A DNA stretch of 8,982 nucleotides, taken from the NCBI GenBank assembly GCA_037968575.1, contig JBBKVR010000063.1, positions 1 to 8,982 of the forward strand. The letters are read 5' to 3'. Shown here piece by piece: positions 6,696-8,982 of this stretch (position 1 is its first letter; each line of letters opens with the position of its first letter). The position numbers and the translations under genes were made by a program. This DNA is from UBA2137 sp037968575 (GTDB lineage Bacteria; Pseudomonadota; Alphaproteobacteria; Micavibrionales; Micavibrionaceae). The notes below the pieces were generated by a model, which had not been told where the DNA came from, made no database searches, and was given only the letters and a program-made list of their open reading frames with translations.

Positions 6696-7564
6696 GAACC
6701 TGACCCTTTCCATGTCTTGGGAGAGCCCGTTTTCTTAACGCTTTTCAATTTACGCTCTTTTGCCAAATCGTTTTCGATTTCTTCCAACTGAGAAGCAATA
6801 TCTTCATTGATGTTACCGCCCTCACCAATCAAGCCTTCTGGAATAAGTCCCAAACGCTTGGCAATCTCCTGATACCCTTCAACCAAATCACCAAGATCAT
6901 AACGGAAGCGATCCTTATCAAGCTTTTCATCCGTTTTAGCATCCCATAAACGACATGTATCAGGTGAAATTTCATCTGAAAGCAAGATATAAAGGTCTCC
7001 ATATTCACCCCAGAGACGGCCAAACTCCATTTTGAAGTCTACAAGTTTCAAACCAAGCCCCGCAAATAACCCGTTTAGGAAATCATTAATACGCCAAGCC
7101 ATGCCGACAATTTCTTCTAACTCATACGGGTCTGCCCAGCCAAATGTAATAATGTGATCTTCACTAATCAGTGGATCACCAAGCGCATCATCTTTGTAAT
7201 AAAATTCAACCAATGGTTTTGAAAGGATTGTTCCCTCTTTAACACCAAGGCGTTTGCACAAAGTTCCTGCTGCAATGTTCCGTACTACGACTTCTATTGG
7301 AATAATTTCCACTTGGCGAACCAGTTGTTCACGCATATTCAAGGAACGTATAAAATGCGTCGGAATACCAATGGCCTCAAGCTTTGTCATCAAATGTGAA
7401 GAGATACGGTTATTTAAAACACCTTTACCTGAAATAACTGCTTTTTTCTCAGCGTTAAATGCTGTGGCATCATCTTTAAAATATTGAATGACTGTACCTG
7501 GCTCAGGTCCCTCATAAACGATTTTGGCTTTACCTTCGTATAGTTTTTTGCGTTTTACAGTCAC
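6692..7564 (-). CDS. purC: SAICAR synthase (phosphoribosylaminoimidazole-succinocarboxamide synthase)
   Basis: PurC joins aspartate to CAIR using ATP to make SAICAR in purine synthesis. From the GTG at 7564 the protein has 290 residues. Family blocks include KLYEGKAKIVYEG (7-19), YFKDDATAFN (28-37), KGVLNNRIS (47-55), IEVVVRNIAAGTL (90-102), EFYYKDDALGDP (120-131), LVDFKMEFGRLW (174-185) and SDEISPDTCRLWD (196-208). This start gives the expected N-terminus and has AGGAG 9 nt upstream. An upstream GTG at 7639 would add 25 unmatched residues that contain the ribosome site. The core normally stops near residue 243-250; here a further 40-odd residues follow, with an E/K-rich helix (252-277) and a basic tail. 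The gene is divergent from the zeta gene and overlaps purS by 4 bp. Confidence 0.95.
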   Translation of the reverse strand: MTVKRKKLYEGKAKIVYEGPEPGTVIQYFKDDATAFNAEKKAVISGKGVLNNRISSHLMTKLEAIGIPTHFIRSLNMREQLVRQVEIIPIEVVVRNIAAGTLCKRLGVKEGTILSKPLVEFYYKDDALGDPLISEDHIITFGWADPYELEEIVGMAWRINDFLNGLFAGLGLKLVDFKMEFGRLWGEYGDLYILLSDEISPDTCRLWDAKTDEKLDKDRFRYDLGDLVEGYQEIAKRLGLIPEGLIGEGGNINEDIASQLEEIENDLAKERKLKSVKKTGSPKTWKGSGS

Positions 7565-7573
7565 GAGCAAATG

Positions 7574-7578
7574 CTCCT
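7574..7578 (-). promoter_or_regulatory. Ribosome binding site that decides the purC start
   Basis: On the minus strand GAGAGGAG ends 9 nt before GTG at 7564. It lies inside the longer open frame from GTG 7639, and favours the shorter PurC whose N-terminus matches the family. Confidence 0.75.
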
Positions 7579-7663
7579 CTCTCACTTTATAATTTTCTGC
7601 GCTAAAAGCACGGAATGAATTGGCAATTTTGTTTAGCACGCTATATGATTTGGTGTAAATAAA

Positions 7664-7683
7664 GTTTATTCAAATACATAAAT
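7664..7683. promoter_or_regulatory. Imperfect inverted repeat in the purC / zeta divergent gap
   Basis: GTTTAT (7664-7669) and ATAAAT (7678-7683) face each other across 8 bp in the 146-bp gap between purC and the zeta gene. A related but tighter element, GTTTAT-AC-ATAAAC, lies before purQ (8306-8319); both contain TACATAAA. A shared operator for the purine genes is possible, but the motif is AT-only and short. I saw no convincing -35/-10 pair for either gene in this gap. Confidence 0.25.
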
Positions 7684-7710
7684 TCTGAAAACATTGGAGA
7701 GTCGCAAATA

Positions 7711-8034
7711 ATGTCAGATTTAGATAAAAGACGCGCTGCCTATGAAAACCGTTTTGCACATGATGCTGAGTTAAGTTTTAGGGCTGAAGCTAGATGCTGC
7801 AAAAAGGTAGGGCTTTGGGCAGCCGAGCACATGGGTATAGAAGGTGACGCAGCTAGTTTATATGCCAAGGAAGTTATCACCGCTAATTTAGAAGAGCCTG
7901 GCTACGATGACGTAAAGCGCAAGATTATGGGTGATTTCAAGAATAAGGACATTGAAGTCAGTGAACACGCAGTGGATGTAGCGATTGAGCGTTGCCACAA
8001 AGAGGCTATAGACGAACTCAGTTCTGAGAGCTAA
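7711..8034 (+). CDS. ATPase inhibitor subunit zeta (DUF1476 family)
   Basis: This 107-residue, helix-rich, charged cytosolic protein matches the DUF1476 family. The Paracoccus denitrificans member of this family is subunit zeta, which blocks reverse (ATP-hydrolysing) rotation of the F1Fo ATP synthase through its N-terminal segment. Visible family features are YENRFAHDAELSFRAEAR (11-28), the KKVGLWAAEHMG block (31-42), YAKEVITANLEEPG (51-64) and DVKRKI. Two adjacent cysteines (29-30) stand where relatives, as I recall them, have other residues. GGAGAG precedes the ATG by about 10 nt. A gene of this family next to purC is a common arrangement in alphaproteobacteria, but here it diverges from purC instead of preceding it in the same direction. 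A strong hairpin terminator begins 6 bp after the stop. Confidence 0.92.
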   Translation: MSDLDKRRAAYENRFAHDAELSFRAEARCCKKVGLWAAEHMGIEGDAASLYAKEVITANLEEPGYDDVKRKIMGDFKNKDIEVSEHAVDVAIERCHKEAIDELSSES

Positions 8035-8069
8035 AAAAAGGCCCCGTAAAAACGGGGCAAGATTTTTTT
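8033..8069. terminator. Intrinsic terminator after the zeta gene, probably bidirectional
   Basis: GCCCCGT (8041-8047) and ACGGGGC (8052-8058) form a 7-bp GC-rich hairpin with an AAAA loop. Rightward, a run of seven T begins 4 nt after the stem (8063-8069), enough to end the zeta transcript. Leftward, the stem is followed directly by C and then seven T (complement of 8033-8039), the more canonical geometry. The flanking A and T runs can also pair and lengthen the stem. Confidence 0.85.
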
Positions 8070-8147
8070 ATTTTTCCCTGTTCAAGTCGCCGGGATGCTT
8101 ATTGTTTTCTTAGCAACCTTTGGCTGTCTGACCCCACTTTTAGCTTA
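8033..8147 (-). ncRNA. Candidate small leftward RNA ending at the shared terminator
   Basis: On the minus strand a -10-like TATAAC (8153-8158), with a weak TTGTTC -35 (8178-8183, 19-bp spacer), would start a transcript near 8147. It would end at the hairpin 8058-8041 and its T run, a length of about 115 nt. The body is more GC-rich than the DNA to its right and can form a stem: GGTTGCT/AGCATCC (8112-8118 with 8093-8099, one mismatch), closed by GCC/GGC (8122-8124 with 8089-8091). No open frame with a ribosome site was seen. It matches no RNA family I recognise. The case rests on terminator orientation, promoter match and structure, each weak alone. Confidence 0.25.
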
Positions 8148-8194
8148 ACGCAGTTATATTTGTTTTTTTGAATATTAGAACAAAAGCATAAAAG

Positions 8195-8239
8195 AAAAAA
8201 GTTTTCAACAAAATTATGCACTAAACATGGAACTTTTTT
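8195..8239. repeat. Inverted repeat, 9-bp arms
   Basis: AAAAAAGTT (8195-8203) is exactly complementary to AACTTTTTT (8231-8239) across a 27-nt loop. As RNA it is a weak A/U hairpin ending in a T run, so it might be a poor terminator; in such AT-rich sequence it may also be chance. Confidence 0.4.
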
Positions 8240-8267
8240 TAAAACGTAGGTTTAAAGTAAGTTTTGC

Positions 8268-8296
8268 TTGAGAAGAATCTTCTTGTCATGCATAAG
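8268..8296 (+). promoter_or_regulatory. Candidate promoter for purQ
   Basis: TTGAGA (8268-8273) and CATAAG (8291-8296) are exactly 17 bp apart, each with four matches to the sigma-70 consensus. An alternative -35, TTGTCA (8283-8288, five of six), has only poor -10 partners downstream in the inverted repeat. A small hairpin, AGAAG-AAT-CTTCT (8271-8283), overlaps both. Because the terminator separates purQ from the zeta gene, purQ needs a promoter in this region. Confidence 0.3.
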
Positions 8297-8305
8297 AAAA
8301 GCACT

Positions 8306-8319
8306 GTTTATACATAAAC
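8306..8319. promoter_or_regulatory. Perfect palindrome before purQ, candidate operator
   Basis: GTTTAT-AC-ATAAAC is a perfect 6-bp inverted repeat with a 2-bp centre, ending 5 bp before the purQ ribosome binding site. The position suits a repressor site or a leader hairpin. No specific regulator can be named. Confidence 0.4.
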
Positions 8320-8324
8320 TAGGT

Positions 8325-8329
8325 AGGAG
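8325..8329 (+). promoter_or_regulatory. Ribosome binding site that decides the TTG start of purQ
   Basis: AGGAG lies 6 nt before TTG at 8336. The frame from that TTG gives the family N-terminus MKTAILVFPGTNRE; the first in-frame ATG would remove this essential opening strand. Confidence 0.8.
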
Positions 8330-8335
8330 TAGCTC

Positions 8336-8982
8336 TTGAAAACAGCAATTTTGGTTTTCCCAGGTACCAATCGTGAGAATGATATGGCTGCTGCTGTGCA
8401 TTCTGTCACGGGGAAAAAGCCCGACATGATATGGCACAAAGAAACCTCTCTGGCAGATTACGATCTAATTATAATGCCTGGCGGTTTTTCTTATGGTGAT
8501 TATTTGCGTTGCGGAGCAATGGCGGCACATTCTCCAATTGTGAAAGACGTTATTCGGCAAGCTGAGAGAGGTACACGTATATTCGGCGTTTGTAACGGTT
8601 TCCAAATGCTAATTGAGACACGCATTTTACCTGGCGCACTACTTAAGAACAAAACCCTCAAATTTATCTGTAAGAATGTTTACCTCAAAGCAGAAACGCA
8701 TGACTCATCTTTCACAGGACAACTGCAAGACGGTGAAATTATTCACGTTCCTGTGGCACATGGTGACGGAAATTACTTTGCCAACACAAAAATATTAAAC
8801 GACCTTGCTGCAAACGACCAAATTGCGTTTCGCTATTGTGATGCAGAGGGAAATTTGACTGATGAAGCCAACTGCAATGGTTCATCAGATAATATTGCCG
8901 GAATATTTAATAAACGAAAAACTATTCTGGGTATGATGCCTCACCCTGAAAATGCCATGCTCAGTCATCAGAAATCACAATC
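8336..8982 (+). CDS. purQ: Phosphoribosylformylglycinamidine synthase subunit PurQ (glutaminase), 3' end missing
   Basis: PurQ is the class I glutamine amidotransferase subunit of FGAM synthase. It hydrolyses glutamine and passes ammonia to PurL, with PurS bridging the two. From the TTG at 8336, 215 codons are open to the window edge; the family has about 220-240 residues, so only the extreme C-terminus is missing. The start gives MKTAILVFPGTNRENDMA, as expected. PGGFSYGDYLRCGA (48-61) forms the oxyanion region. The nucleophile is cysteine 86 in GVCNGFQML, and the rest of the catalytic triad is His203 and Glu205 in MMPHPEN. LKFICKNV and VPVAHGDGNYF are further alphaproteobacterial PurQ blocks. 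TTG initiation may keep expression modest. It is separated from purS and faces the opposite way, so it probably has its own promoter; purL may follow beyond the edge. Confidence 0.96.
   Translation, partial: MKTAILVFPGTNRENDMAAAVHSVTGKKPDMIWHKETSLADYDLIIMPGGFSYGDYLRCGAMAAHSPIVKDVIRQAERGTRIFGVCNGFQMLIETRILPGALLKNKTLKFICKNVYLKAETHDSSFTGQLQDGEIIHVPVAHGDGNYFANTKILNDLAANDQIAFRYCDAEGNLTDEANCNGSSDNIAGIFNKRKTILGMMPHPENAMLSHQKSQ

Larger units (their letters stand above)
8059..8335. other. AT-rich intergenic region before purQ
   Basis: No protein-coding gene was found on either strand between the terminator and purQ. The left third (about 8080-8155) is comparatively GC-rich and can fold. The rest is very AT-rich, with A and T tracts and three inverted repeats (8195-8239, 8271-8283, 8306-8319). 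No IS ends, target duplications or remnants of a purS copy were recognised. Confidence 0.7.

Noticed and set aside
6696..6713. Upstream ATG for purS giving 82 residues
   Set aside because: The added MERVRF lies before the standard MKVTVKV start; the ATGA overlap with purC and family length favour 6695.
7565..7639. Upstream GTG start for purC giving a 315-residue protein
   Set aside because: The extra 25 residues match nothing in the PurC N-terminus and the frame runs through the AGGAG ribosome site of the downstream GTG.
8085..8147. Signal recognition particle (4.5S) RNA
   Set aside because: The minus strand reads GGTCAGACAGCCAAAGG, reminiscent of the SRP core, but the essential GGAAGGAAGC loop segment is absent.
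8059..8335. Insertion-sequence remnant in the purQ leader
   Set aside because: The inverted repeats are short and internal, no transposase fragment is readable in any frame, and no flanking target duplication was found.
8252..8437. 61-residue minus-strand frame across the purQ start
   Set aside because: It is antisense to purQ, low in complexity, and has no ribosome site or family resemblance.

Overview
The window reads as chromosomal DNA of an AT-rich alphaproteobacterium (about 40% G+C by eye). The clearest taxonomic marker is a DUF1476 protein, the alphaproteobacterial F1-ATPase inhibitor subunit zeta, next to purC. PurS and PurQ as separate small subunits, a split glycine dehydrogenase (GcvPA plus GcvPB) and alphaproteobacterial-style PurC and PurQ sequences agree with this. 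No mobile element, CRISPR array, tRNA or rRNA was seen.

Left part (1-5752, all leftward): a glycine cleavage operon. In transcription order it holds a TrmB-like winged-helix regulator, gcvT, gcvH, a 76-residue two-span membrane protein, gcvPA, a YgjV-like membrane protein of 180 residues, and gcvPB, which runs off the left edge. From gcvT onward the spacing is 16 bp or less and one junction overlaps (TAATG). The cluster should oxidise glycine to CO2, NH3 and methylene-tetrahydrofolate. The two membrane genes inserted among the enzyme genes are the unusual part.

Middle (5753-6505): a divergent 75-bp regulatory gap holds a perfect 8-bp inverted repeat. It is followed by a rightward YhhQ/VUT-family transporter (queuosine-precursor type). 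The transporter's 3' end overlaps that of purS by 41 bp, tail to tail.

Right part (6465-8982): purine synthesis. purC and purS are leftward and overlap as ATGA. The zeta/DUF1476 gene and purQ (TTG start, cut by the right edge) are rightward. purS and purQ, normally adjacent in alphaproteobacteria, are on opposite strands and about 1.6 kb apart, which suggests a local inversion. A strong hairpin terminator follows the zeta gene. The roughly 275-bp gap after it holds several inverted repeats and may encode a short leftward RNA.

The genes share a metabolic theme: glycine cleavage feeds one-carbon units to purine synthesis, and the transporter family handles 7-deazaguanine (purine-like) compounds. 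I found no clearly new biological system. The best leads are the membrane genes inside the gcv operon, the TrmB-like regulator with its candidate operator, and the candidate RNA beside the terminator.
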